Assembly (NCBI GenBank): GCA_002633005.1
Contig: NMRA01000375.1
Location: 39,106-103,105, forward strand
Direction of reading: 5' to 3'
DNA: 64,000 nucleotides
From: Phoronis australis
Lineage: Eukaryota > Phoronida > Phoronidae
The stretch's first letter is position 1. Each line of letters begins with the position of its first letter. A model generated the notes under the pieces. That model was not told the origin of the DNA. It ran no database searches and saw only the letters and a program-made list of their open reading frames with translations. The position numbers and the translations under genes were made by a program. Below, piece by piece: positions 43,587 through 53,711 of the stretch.

Positions 43587-44491
43587 CCAGACTGCTCCGG
43601 GCTTCCCTGGCCCCCTCCACTCTTCAGTCCTACACCCGCATCCTGCATAACCTCGCACAATTTCACGTCTCCTCTAACAACTCTCCGCTCACCTTGCCCA
43701 TTAATACCTCTTTCCTGGCCCACTACATCTCTCATCTCTTCGAATCTGGCCTTAATAGCTCGTCTATCCAGTCCTATGTCTCTGCCATTAGTTTTATTCA
43801 CAAGCTTGACAACCTCCCTGACCCCACTTACTCCTTTTTCATCAAAAAAATCCTCAAAGGCGCTTCCAATCTGCGCCCTTCTTCTGACACACGCATGTCC
43901 ATTACTTCCGCTTTGCTTCACCGCTTGTTTGACGCCTGCCCTTCTGCACTCGGCTCTTTTGCCGACTCGGTTCTCGCACGTGCTATGTTCCTCCTAGCCT
44001 TCCATGCCTTCCTCAGGGTTGGTGAATTCACAGTCACCTCCTCGCTCTCCTCCCACATCATACAGGTCAGCGACATCGTCTTCCCCCCTTCTGGCGATTC
44101 TGTGGTCATCACTATGCGTACCTTCAAGCACAGCTCGGGACCAGTCTCACTTACAATTCCGTCCAGCCAATCTCCCCATTGCCCAGTAGCTGCCCTAACC
44201 TTGTTCTTGTCTACTTTTCAGCCCTCTCCTGGCCCCTTCTTCCAACACCTCAGGGGATCACCGGTTACACGTTCTTGCTTCAACTCCATGTTAACTAAAG
44301 TGGTTTCCTTTGTAGGACTCGACACCAAGTCTTATACGTCACATAGCTTTCGCATTGGCGCCGCCACCTCTGCGGCAAGCCGTGGCGTCCCTGAACCGGT
44401 GATCCAGCGCATGGGGCGCTGGAAATCTGACGCACTAAAAAACTACATGTACATTCGCATGTCTGCTTTTCCTCTTCCCCAGGCTTCTTGA
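43535..44491 (+). CDS. Tyrosine recombinase of the DIRS/Ngaro element
   Basis: This frame of about 318 codons overlaps the end of RNase H by about 50 nt. Conserved residues are visible: Arg in AFLRVGEFT, H-x-x-R in TSHSFRIGAATSAA, MGRWKSDALKNYMYIR with the nucleophilic Tyr near the end. It would integrate element cDNA circles by site-specific strand exchange without target duplication. The frame has no ATG in its first 120 or so codons. Expression by frameshift or reinitiation from RNase H is therefore likely, or the start has been lost. The frame itself is intact to TGA after LPQAS. Confidence 0.9.
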   Translation: MAQPSSDTYPAAPPDRVTRLLRASLAPSTLQSYTRILHNLAQFHVSSNNSPLTLPINTSFLAHYISHLFESGLNSSSIQSYVSAISFIHKLDNLPDPTYSFFIKKILKGASNLRPSSDTRMSITSALLHRLFDACPSALGSFADSVLARAMFLLAFHAFLRVGEFTVTSSLSSHIIQVSDIVFPPSGDSVVITMRTFKHSSGPVSLTIPSSQSPHCPVAALTLFLSTFQPSPGPFFQHLRGSPVTRSCFNSMLTKVVSFVGLDTKSYTSHSFRIGAATSAASRGVPEPVIQRMGRWKSDALKNYMYIRMSAFPLPQAS

Positions 44492-44500
44492 ACTCCTGGT

Positions 44501-44672
44501 GAGCCTGTTGTTGCAGCTCCCCATTTCTCTCACTTTGCTTTTCAGCCCCTCCCACTCCCCTGGGTCTGTGGTTTCAGCCCCCTAGGTCAGGTCTGTTGTT
44601 GCAGTCGGCCTCCTCCCGTTCGCAGGTCTGTTGTTGCAGACTGTGGCCCAAGGTCTGTAGTTGCAGGCTTCA
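44501..44672 (+). repeat. 3' repeat array of the retrotransposon, GGTCTGTTGTTGCAG
   Basis: Five variants of GGTCTGTTGTTGCAG occur between 44501 and 44668 (for example GAGCCTGTTGTTGCAG, GGGTCTGTGGTTTCAG, AGGTCTGTAGTTGCAG), spaced 25-60 bases apart. They follow the recombinase stop and may form part of the terminal or packaging signals. Confidence 0.75.
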
Positions 44673-44919
44673 ATTTCTAGTCATTAGTTCTAGTTACCTT
44701 TACTTCCAGTTCGTTATGTTCTTGTTTTTTATATTTTAGACTTATGTATTCTAGTTTTCTGTTATACCGTTATTAGTACCTATATTTTATCATAGTTTAA
44801 CCTTGTTATTGCCCGGGTTCCGCTTCCTCGGATGGGCGATGTCAGCATTCCCGTGCTGCCATTATGGCGTTTTGTCCATGCCCATCTTGCAGAGTCTTAG
44901 TTAGTTTTATCTATTTACG

Positions 44920-44930
44920 TCATAATAAAT
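44920..44930 (+). terminator. Polyadenylation signal of the retrotransposon
   Basis: CATAATAAATGACAG contains AATAAA about 430 bases after the recombinase stop. It follows a GC-rich block (CCCGGGTTCCGCTTCCTCGG) and marks the probable 3' limit of the element. Confidence 0.5.
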
Positions 44931-45274
44931 GACAGTATTCGCAATCCTCCTCTTGTTTTACTCTGCAACATAGCTCGTGGCGTATCCCTGGCAAAATAGA
45001 TTACGACCAATTAAATTTAACTTGTTAAATGCATTTATCGTCATTATTTTGACATTTGTCTCTTTATTTTGATACCAGTCCTTAGGGTTTATTTTGCATT
45101 ACTCATCTCTATTTATAGCCTCAAGGGCCTACTTTTGTATTCATACATTTCTCTACGCGACACCTGATTGGTCGCCCATATTTCCTTTGTTCAGTTCAAC
45201 GCGGTCTCTCTCATTCAGCCACCTACCTCGTCGTCTACAAGACCTACGTTCGTTCTCGTGAGATAACATTTTGG

Positions 45275-45356
45275 CGGGATTTCGAGGCAGGTTTCGAACC
45301 CGGACCTCAAGAGTTTCGAGTCGCCGACTTTACCACTACACCACTCGTGTAAACGT
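45275..45356 (-). repeat. tRNA-like (SINE-type) sequence
   Basis: On the minus strand, GTGGTGTAGTGGTAAAGTCG resembles an A box and CCGGGTTCGAAACCTG a T-arm with B box, at tRNA spacing. The acceptor ends do not pair, so it is probably a tRNA-derived element. Confidence 0.5.
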
Positions 45357-45882
45357 GAAAATAGAATACTTAAATGAGCACGCGCAACAATCGCATGTTC
45401 AGCAAAGGGCATTGTACCGACATTTATACGCTATGAAAAATAAGACGCATAATTTCCATAAAAACGATATTTTAATTCAGTGAAATTTTTCTCTCGTGTT
45501 CTCTCACTTGTAAATCACCAATCTCCAATTTGAATGCGGGTGTCGTGTCGTCGGGATCCCTTGACTTGAGCATTATACTCAGTTAGTAGTGGTAACCTAC
45601 TTTAGCAGACCGTATTTTCCCGGTCGAAGCTTACCGTGATAAAATGTGTAGTAAGCTATAATAGTTGCTAAACTTTAATTTATAGATTCACGTTATTTCT
45701 ATTTTGTTTAAGTTTTCAATTGGTTTTGAGTAAAATCATTATTTGACAAAATTAGCTCATCTTTTCTTAAAAGGTCACGTCCTCCGACCTCGGGCCTCTG
45801 ACATAGAAAGTAGTTGCAAAGCCGAGGCGAGTCGAGAAAGGTAGATCGATTCATTGCAATGTTTCTCCTTCAGTATGTGGTA

Positions 45883-46054
45883 TAAATAGATTATTATATG
45901 TTCTCAGTCGTTACCCCCCTTATCTAGAGCCCTCGTGGATTTTGTAGAATTATCATCTTCGGGGCGAACGCCCCTCGGGCGATAATTCTCCAAAATCCAC
46001 TCGGGCTCTAGATAACGGGGGATAACGACATCACCATGTAATAATCTATATATA
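45883..46054. mobile_element. Palindromic fold-back element
   Basis: The arms run from TAAATAGATTATTATATG to the centre and back to CATGTAATAATCTATATATA. The inner part (CTAGAGCCC...GGATTTTG-AGAATTATC and GATAATTCT-CAAAATCC...GGGCTCTAG) pairs almost perfectly around GGGGCGAACGCCCC. The RNA or single strand would form one long hairpin. Confidence 0.8.
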
Positions 46055-46181
46055 TACAACGTACGTGTTTGCACCAGTGTGTTATTATTTCTCGATTCGT
46101 GATATGCAAAAGTATTTGAATTCAGATTTCAAGACTTTAAATACTCTGTCAAACCATAGAATAAGTTGTCTATAATGTATG

Positions 46182-46490
46182 GTCAAACGCCTTCGGAAAG
46201 TCGATTCGTAATCAGAAACACCAAAGTATAAATGCAACAAAAATTATGACCGAATATGCTGATCATATTTTTTGTATTTTAGATGATTCGGGTAATGTCT
46301 TTATACAGTGCACTTTGTATGTTCTAAATTTATTTTTCGATATCTCTTGCCTCAGAATCAATGTTGGAAAGACAAAGGCCGAGTCCGGGAAAATAATTTC
46401 TGTCAGAATTTATTTGCCACATTTTATCAACAATTTCGAAACAAACTGCCTCATTTTGTTTTTTATTAAAGTTAAAGGAGCATGCCACCC
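46182..46490 (+). pseudogene. LINE reverse-transcriptase fragment with downstream repeat
   Basis: EYADHIFCILDDSG and LRINVGKTKAE match the F-YADD and SGLRIN-x-x-KT motifs of a non-LTR retrotransposon RT. The catalytic YADD is changed to YADH, so it is inactive. 56985-57206 is the same family. From about 46378, GAGTCCGGGAAAATAATTTC onward is a separate dispersed repeat, also found at 50887-51000 on the minus strand. Confidence 0.7.
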
Positions 46491-46719
46491 AAAAAACAAC
46501 CTAATTTGTATCAATTTAGATCGAGTAGTTCTACGCCATAACGACAAGTGCGGTTGCGTTACCTGACACCTGACGGCAGACGGAGGTGTTGAAATTATCC
46601 AATTACGTCATCGGTTTCACACGCGTTCTGTTCAGCAGTTCACAACACGGGTTACTGGTGTCAGCTTATCGCTTGGAGTCATCGTTTAGCACCAATAAAT
46701 CATCAAACTTCGATGTNTC

Positions 46720-47493
46720 GGGGTTAAGACAGTGAAGCGCCTCATCTGTGACAACACGGGACCACATGGTGAACTTGACGTAGATGCGTTCCAGAGAGCG
46801 ATCTTGCAGTACAGAAACACGCCGGACAAGGATACCCGCCTCTCCCCGGCCATGTGCGTCTTTGGGCGTCCCATCCGGGATTTCATCCCTATCCGCCCAG
46901 GCCGTTACCACCCCCATTCTACCTGGTCAGAAACCCTAGAGTTGCGGGAATCGGCTTTACGACATCGTCATTTCAAATCTGGTGAGCGTTTGTCGGAACA
47001 CACAAAGAAACTTCCACCCTTGGTTGTTGGTGATATGGTCAGAATCCAGAATCAGACCGGCCCCGATCCTCTCAAGTGGGATAAAACCGGCCAAATCATT
47101 GAGGTTAAGCAATACGATCAGTACGTGATCCGGGTACATGGCTCCGGTCGCATCACTCTGCGAAACAGACGTTTTCTTCGCAAATACACCCCTGTGAAAC
47201 CCGCCACCGTACCGTCTGCTCCCACACCACCGCCCGTCACTAGTTCACCACTCCCGACGCCACCCAAGCCCACTGACACCGGGCTTGTCAGTGACACGCC
47301 TCCTGCTCCCCATGTCGAGGACGCCACAACTGACTGCCGATTGCCGCCCAGTCCACCAGCCGAACCCCTCGTGCCTCCGCGTGATGATGCTTGTAATCGC
47401 CCTGCTGACCCGCCACCACCGACCCCCGCCCCCAGGCGTTCGATCAGGACTCGCCAACGGCCGTCTTGGTTAACTGACTTTGTCACGAACTAG
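46720..47493 (+). pseudogene. Ty3/Gypsy integrase C-terminal fragment
   Basis: The frame is open from a GTTAAG (VKTVKRLI) after a single N at 46717. It contains AILQYRNTPDKDTRLSPA, VFGRPIRDFIP, PPLVVGDMVRIQNQTG and WDKTGQIIEV, then a Pro-rich tail ending RPSWLTDFV. It is the end of the integrase core plus the C-terminal chromatin/DNA-binding part of a Ty3/Gypsy Pol polyprotein. RT, RNase H and the catalytic D,D-35-E part are missing upstream, where unrelated sequence begins at the N. It could be a truncated copy or an assembly join. Confidence 0.85.
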
Positions 47494-47539
47494 GACACCG
47501 TTACCTTCCGACATTTATTTAGTCATTTGTGTACCCCCA

Positions 47540-47775
47540 CAAATAACTGGGGGGAGGTAGAGAATACTTTGTTCGGCGAACGATAGGTGTCGCTATAGGA
47601 CGTACTTCCGCTACTCGCTTCAACCCACGATTGTGCTGTCGGACTCTTTTATTGGTAAATAAGACTATTGTAAGCCGTATTTCATATAGTAGAACTTTAT
47701 CATATCGTTAGGCTAAGACCTGCTTTTGTTTATTTACAGATCCTCTTCATTCTAATAAAGACGATCTTTGAAATA
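47540..47775 (+). mobile_element. Probable Gypsy polypurine tract and start of 3' LTR
   Basis: GGGGGGAGGTAGAGA at 47552-47566, shortly after the integrase stop, looks like a polypurine tract. The following GTTCGGCGAACGATAGG and the AATAAAG at about 47755 could be LTR sequence. The LTR end is not defined because no second copy is present. Confidence 0.4.
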
Positions 47776-49215
47776 ACTATATGTTTATTTAATTAAGACG
47801 GCAAGAAAGGCTAATTAAATCGGGTGGCATTCGCCTTTAAGGTCTGCGGTCGACTAGTTTACCAAGGTTTGCAGGCTGGTAACAGACACTGCTAAAATCG
47901 CACAGTCGGCGTTCTTAAGCCAAGGTTCCTGAATGAATTATACTTTTAGTTTCGCGGTTAGTTTAAAATGACTGTGTTCATTGGGACGGAATCATGAGTT
48001 ATTTAAACTTTCTTGGACTAAGAATTGTGTATTAGCTGTAGAATAGGTACTGCTCGGTTATTTATAATATCTTCTAATCATTTAATAAGGGTTAAAAACG
48101 TGTGCTGCTAGGATTTCCCACCATGCATTTTCGTAGTGCTTGAGGTTTCTGTTGGCTAATATGAAATGAATACCATAAAATCTCACCAACTAGCCGCGAT
48201 TTATTTTTTAATGTTGAAGAAAAATTGGTTATTTCTAAGTTTCCCGCTAAATGTTGTAATATGTGGAAGACCCTTGGTCACTTTACAATCAATTGTAGTG
48301 GCGGAATACCGATCAGGAGACGAGAACGATTTTGAGCGAGAAGTGGACAATTAGTATGCAGACAGTGAAGAGAGTAGATATGGGTTTTACACTCGAGTAC
48401 TGGAAGAATCAGACAATGAATTCGATTTCCAAAATCAGCGAAATTTCTGAGCAACTTTTCCTTATTTAGGAAATTGGACACAGAGACCATTCTCAGTCAA
48501 ATTGGTGTTACTAGAGCTTCCACAAACGTACCTTTTCGTGTCTGAAAAAGGCGGCTCTCTGTCCACTTTCCTGATAGTTCCTCAGTATCGCACGGGTAAA
48601 AACGACAACGGCGGAGTCGCTCTTCCACCCATTACGGACAGCCTCGATAACAGAAAAATACATATTTTTAATGTTTGGCTTATTTCTTATCAACAGGTAT
48701 AATAAAGGCTATCAAATGTCTTCAGATGTCTTAATAAAATTCGTTTTGAGACACAGAGTCATGCCGGGAACTCTTTAAAGTCAAACCTAGGTAAGTAGAA
48801 GATATTAAAATATCTTTTCTCATTGCAAAATGGCGTCAGAAAAAAGATATTTGTCTGGAACTTGTTGAAATATCCAAATATATCGTTCATCATCCGACGT
48901 TTTCTGTTGTCCTTAGCATCCGGTAGTGTATTTCAATTCATTTAGGCCTTCCAACTAACATAGGTAAAGTTTTTATTTGAACAGTTTAGACAAACTTGTG
49001 TTCAACATTTCAATTACTACTCAGGTGATGTAAACACGTTCACAAAAGTATTTTAAAAGTCTTAAACTGTCCTTGGACAACTCGAGTCATGGAAATAACA
49101 GAGGAAAACCGATAATATATTGATCGGAGGTCAAATATTATATAATTGACCCAACTCATGCAGTTTGACTATCAAGAAAGAAAGAAGACATTGTAGTATG
49201 CATCATATCGTTTAA
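47776..49215. other. Intergenic, no gene recognised
   Basis: Opposed 60- to 70-codon frames at 48166-48702 without motifs. The region lies downstream of the small secreted-peptide gene on the minus strand. Confidence 0.45.
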
Positions 49216-49221
49216 TTTATT
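49216..49221 (-). terminator. Polyadenylation signal of the secreted-peptide gene
   Basis: AATAAA on the minus strand (within CTAAATAAATTAAA), 84 bases after the stop codon, with an AT-rich downstream region. Confidence 0.5.
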
Positions 49222-49304
49222 TAGTATGGATTTTCACGTTTGAACCCGTCTGGAGACACGTTCTTTACTGGTTCAAGATTCTTAAACATCAGCCCCAGAC
49301 CGGC

Positions 49305-49440
49305 TTAAGCACTCATTTTATTTGCATCTCCCTCGGCGTCCAAAGATGACCCCATTGGGGGACGTACCGCGCGGCGGCTGACTTTGTGAAGGAAAGCCCG
49401 GGAAGAAGCCTTGTCACCCGATGTGTCAGCTTCCGTGTCG
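49305..49440 (-). CDS. Secreted-peptide gene: terminal exon
   Basis: After a TTTTTTTTTCAG acceptor, 136 nt encode the 44-residue charged mature region and the stop. GC content is well above the flanking intron. An overlapping frame with a different reading (to 49546) lacks a signal peptide that joins it and is the shadow. Confidence 0.65.
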
Positions 49441-50107
49441 CTGAAAAAAAAACAATGAATATTCGATTGCTGTGAAAATTAGAAGTATATGAAACAGCAA
49501 ACATCAAGAAAAATATCGATGACACATACGGCCAACTTGAACTCATGGAAATGTGTGCAGGGTCTAATAGAAGTTACACGCTCTCTAAACACTCTGTTTT
49601 TGCGTAGGCCTAAGTCTACCTTCAGACTGCGTAAAATACGTCTTAATGTGACATTTAGTGAAACACGTTCCCATTGCTTTATCACTAAGTAATTCCATCC
49701 GATTGGTGAGTCATATCATTAACTAGGGGCAGGGCCATGAACCGTGACGTGGGTCAATATGCACTGACTTTCTGACATCTGTGACATCCTTATGTGGCCC
49801 AAGCCGTAGGAACTTTATCTTGTGATTGCAAGTCCACCTAAGTATCATTTTGAAGGTGACTGCAACCAGGCCGACGATCAAAACATTCATTTTTTGTAAG
49901 TACTTGACTGTGTCTTGCTTGACTGTATTTAATTGTTCTGTTTTCATTTGAAATGATTTGAACTAAAACTGCCATAGGAACGTAATATGAATTGCTGGAT
50001 GAGCATTAGCACTCACGTTGCTGAGAGCATTACGGTGACGATCAAAAGGGCAATGATGTATACCGCCTTCATTATAGCTTGCTTGGCTCTTTTGAGGATT
50101 TCTCAGG
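49305..50107 (-). CDS. Small secreted peptide gene (62-residue precursor, two coding exons)
   Basis: Two minus-strand exons, 50017-50107 and 49305-49440, join in frame through a GTGAGT donor and a strong T-run/CAG acceptor (phase 2). Translation from the ATG at 50072 gives MKAVYIIALLIVTVMLSA, a clear signal peptide, then 44 residues: TDTEADTSGDKASSRAFLHK begins the mature part, VSRRAVRPPMGSSL the middle, and the precursor ends KMSA. TAA is at 49305-49307, and AATAAA lies 84 bases further on. There is no cysteine. SRR and SSR could be processing sites, as in neuropeptide or antimicrobial precursors, but no family is recognised and the function is unknown. The first 35 bases of the 5' exon are untranslated and follow a TTTTGCAG acceptor, so an upstream noncoding exon is expected. 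Confidence 0.65.
50017..50107 (-). CDS. Secreted-peptide gene: 5' exon with start codon and signal peptide
   Basis: Acceptor ATTTTGCAG, 35 bases of 5' UTR, ATG at 50072, 18 codons plus two bases, donor AC/GTGAGT. The hydrophobic core YIIALLIVTVML and the small residue before the junction suit signal peptidase cleavage near the exon end. Confidence 0.65.
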
Positions 50108-50617
50108 CTGCAAAATAATTGTAACATCAGCATTCAGTCTCATGAACCTAATTTTCAGTGCGAGGTGATAAGGGGCACGAAATTCGAGTTAGATGTCGCG
50201 GAATTGCCTCCCTTGTTTGGGGCGAGACAGCACAGCTGCTGCAGAAAATACGGGTGTCCTTCGCACAGACAAAATGAAAATTCTTCAATACATCACGAAA
50301 TATCTTGCAACTCAAAATGCAGAATCTTGCAACTCAACATGCAAAGACAACAAGTATTAAAGGTTTAAGATTACTTTTTGATTTACATATTTATTGGTGA
50401 CGTTTATGTGCGATAACTGAATTTCTGATTGTTACAGTATTCGTACTTATTTAGGCCTACGCATTTGTATCCGAATCCAGTGCTTTTTTAACAAAATGTT
50501 TCCTCAGGAGTTCGAATACAGGCACATGCGCCTTAAATTTCTGATATAGGCGCAGGTGGGTGTTTCGCGTAGGCCCGTCGTGAGAAAAAAAGGGCAAATT
50601 TTGTTTTAAAGACCTGG

Positions 50618-50820
50618 TCGCACGCGTTGTTAACCCTTATTACATGGTTAGAGGATGTTATAAGGATCCAAGAAGTACCTACCCCATAAGTAACACACAA
50701 TTCGTACTCGAAAAAAGTTTAAATGAACGCACCACTCACAATTTGTACCCGAAGAACCACCGCCATTTTGAACTTGCCGCGAACCCGGAAGTACAATTCA
50801 TTCAGGAACCCAGGCTAAGA
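50618..50820 (-). promoter_or_regulatory. Dispersed promoter-like repeat, copy 2 (ETS and YY1-like motifs)
   Basis: Second copy of 29505-29700, sharing GGATCCAAGAAGTACCTACC and the same identical core. On the minus strand it gives ACTTCCGG, AAAATGGCGG, an ATG at 50766 and, 27 bases on, ATT/GTGAGT. This is a good donor for splicing to the acceptor at 50108 of the secreted-peptide gene, so it may supply that gene's promoter and first exon. This is inference from motifs and position. Confidence 0.45.
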
Positions 50821-50886
50821 AAACGGCCGTCAGTGTGGATGGACGAGTGCCTGTTACCAGCTTGCAAACGGGGATAAAATAATCGA

Positions 50887-51000
50887 CAGCGCGCCTTAAT
50901 TTTAATAAAATCAAAATACGGACAACTTTATCGAATTTGCTGAAGAAATGTGGCGAATAAGTTTTGACAGAAATTATTTTGCTGGACTCGGGGCCGCAGC
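50887..51000 (-). repeat. GAGTCC-AAAATAATTTCTGTCA repeat, minus copy
   Basis: Reverse complement of 46378-46490: GAGTCCAGCAAAATAATTTC, CGCCACATTTCTTCAGC and TTTATTAAAATTAAGG are shared in order. Confidence 0.7.
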
Positions 51001-51769
51001 GTATCGGACCCGGTGCCGATCCAGACCAGACATTGACGAACGGTAAATGCATGCGGTTGCGAACTGTTTTTTCGAAGTAAAATGCTCAAATCATAAATAC
51101 CGCATATATTCAAAGATAGTTTCAGACACTTGCATGAAATTACGGACTGGTTAGTCCTGTGTCACACTGCCGCGGCAGACCTTAGCTAGCCTCAGTGCCA
51201 GCTACCAGTGAAGACTATCGTCAAAATACAGCTCGTTTGTACATGTAGGCCTATACAGCTTTGCGCCAAGGCTACCCTTAGGACAAACTGGTCGCTGGCC
51301 ACAACGCTCGCTCAAACGAGATTTATTTAGAACTTGGGTACTTCTGGCGAACTGTGCAAAGTTGTTGGCTTTCAATAGAGATTTGCCCAGACTTTGTATA
51401 AGCGCACCAAGCCTAAAAGAATGGGGGCTGGAATTTTTGGGAATGTCTATCTTTTACTATAAGATTCACTGGGTATGTTCAGAGCTATGAATTGCAGACG
51501 CTAAATTTTGGTACTTCCTGTCTTCTAGTGGAATATTGTCTTATTTTCTACTTTTTTCTGAATTCGTGCTTCTGTGACTGAGGCAGACCTTTTCCATTTC
51601 TCCAAATAAGGGGCTCGTTCGAGCACATAAGCATGACAAGTCCAATACAAAATGCTATCATTTTTATTCATTAACCCAAAATGATTCAAACTTTTAACAT
51701 AATAAGTAACTCAAAATATACAATACCTTACAACATTTAGCATTACAGACATTATTCAGCACGCACCCA
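51001..51769. other. Intergenic, nothing recognised
   Basis: No coding or repeat signal was identified. Confidence 0.4.
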
Positions 51770-51955
51770 GCCTTCAATATGGGGGGCTCGAATTCCCGGT
51801 GATGTGGGGCTTTTGCTAAAAAAAGAGTGGGCGGACTAAAAAAAAAACGGGTGCACCACTGTGCAGTGGACTTTTGTCCCATTTTCTCGGGCTTTTTGTC
51901 TCTCGGGGGCGGACCTTTTTGCCCACTTCGCCAAATGGGGGGGGGGTGCGCGGAT
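51770..51955 (-). repeat. Dispersed G/C-run repeat, copy 2
   Basis: Reverse-orientation relative of 1008-1245, with CATTTGGCGAAGTGGGC, AAAAAGGTCCGCCCCCGAGA and GACAAAAAGCCCGAGAAAAT on the minus strand. Frames across it are artefacts. Confidence 0.7.
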
Positions 51956-53705
51956 GCAACAGCAAAAGTTTCCATGTTATGAAAGTGGACTTACATGTAG
52001 CTATTACCATGGTGACCGAATAGTGTTTCCTTACACCAGAATTTGACAAGCATGATTAAATAAATATGAAGTTGCAAGGAACAAGAATTGGAGGCTTGAA
52101 GCTTCACAATCCAACATAGCTTATTTCCCAAATTAAGATTATTCATATTGTTGACTTGATATCCTGAATTAAGAAGCAATAAGTTACAAAACATGACTTG
52201 AAAGCAATTGAGACTTAAAATTTAGAAAAAGATGAATCATTTTGTGACACCGAATCAAGCCTTGAACAGCAGTTGACAGTCAAACGAAAAACCAATTCAA
52301 AATTATTTCAACTATTTTTTAGCTTAGTGTAAGATCACCTGAATGGGAAATTCACAGTAAAATAATTCGAATAATATATCTTATATTTTTGCACAAAAAA
52401 CACGAAAATTGAACAAAGTTCCTTTTTTGTAGCAACGTTTGTCAAAATGTATCAACGTTAAATCTTCACAAATTACAAAGTAGCCGATTGAACCTGCCTT
52501 TCAGTTCAGCAAAAGTCGCCATGTTGTCGGTGCCGCCAGAAATGAGACGAAGTGCAACGGGAATTATGAGCACATTTATCACTTAATGAGTAACAACTGC
52601 GAGGCTGAAATTTGGTGAACACTGCTAAATCGTGCAGAATAGTAAGTAAAGATATGTCACCGTAATTTGTTGGCGAAAACAATTTACACAAAGTTTTAAA
52701 CTCGTAACTCATCCCGCTGTCCTCCAATATGGCCGACGCGATCCGAACAAAGTGACCCAAATTTCGCCACAAAAATTGCAATATCTTTACTATGCTTGCC
52801 CCGATTTTGATACTTTTTCGATTTTTTCTGAGTAGAATGCACTAACTTTCCGATGATAGCAAAATACTTTTTCAAATCGAGAAAAAAATCAAAACGAAAA
52901 AAATGGTTCGACCCGTATTGGTTCCTAGGTTCGACCGGCCTACGTAAGGAACTAAACACCAAAAATGCTATTTTACCATAATAAGTACGCGTAACATTCC
53001 AAAAAATTCAACGACCACTAACTACAAACTATAAATACACTGCATATGCAAACAAATTACGAGGTATTACTAATAAAACAAAATAATGAAGTCTTTTCGG
53101 GCAAGCGATAGCACATTCAGTTACAAGGAAAAAATGCAGCGTTCAGGACGAGTTCCTGAACTGATGAGACGGAAATGTGGGTACGGAAATAACCGATGAA
53201 AGCCGGTAATTATACGCTCACAGAGAAGGGTCAAATACGGTTAAAAAATCGCTTTTGGCAAAAAAGGCGAAAAGAATATAAAGAAAGGGTGTCGAAAATA
53301 AGATTTCATGTAGTAAGTATTTTCGGATACTGGAACCACATGGGCATTTTGCAACCAGGTCTTTAATGTTTTCGCATTAGCAATATACGAATAAAACTAG
53401 TATACAGAACCACACCAGTGGTGTTCGCCTATAATGTGAAAGGTTTTCAGGGAACGCAATTTTTGATATTAACGGGTTCTAGCCAAGACGTTCTTGTGTT
53501 TCTTTCAGATGACCGTTGTCATTGTTGAACTGTAGCCTGAATGTGTATGCCTCCGCACAAATAGACCTTTTTCTCTTCTATGAAAACGGTCACACAGTCA
53601 GCCAACCTGTGAGTCGACCAACTACCAACTCCTGAGCGTTAACCCAGATCATCACAAACATCTATCGTTCACTTACTCTTGACCTGGAACTCTAATCAAA
53701 TAAAA
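51956..53705. other. Intergenic, no gene recognised
   Basis: AT-rich sequence. Minus frames at 52506-52962 have no recognised domain. No clear repeat structure was noticed. Confidence 0.45.
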
Positions 53706-53711
53706 TCACAA

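Larger units (their letters stand above)
40541..44935 (+). mobile_element. DIRS/Ngaro-type tyrosine-recombinase retrotransposon
   Basis: About 4.4 kb, more GC-rich than its surroundings. It carries, in order, a repeated leader, a gag-like frame, reverse transcriptase with RNase H, a tyrosine recombinase, a 3' repeat array and AATAAA at about 44924. A recombinase instead of a DDE integrase, and no long terminal repeats, define the DIRS order. No methyltransferase domain is seen between RNase H and recombinase, which favours the Ngaro/PAT side. Exact ends and split direct repeats could not be placed. Frameshifts in RT/RNase H suggest an inactive copy, though they fall partly at C runs. Confidence 0.9.

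Noticed and set aside
41576-43921. Long minus-strand frames opposite the retrotransposon
   Set aside because: They are shadows of GC-rich, Pro/Ser-rich coding on the plus strand.
45275-45356. Functional tRNA gene
   Set aside because: A- and B-box-like sequences are present, but acceptor and anticodon stems do not pair well. The same holds at 27601-27672.
49313-49546. 77-codon minus frame with a hydrophobic start
   Set aside because: The strong acceptor at 49441 and the phase-matched signal-peptide exon at 50017-50107 support a different reading frame for this stretch.
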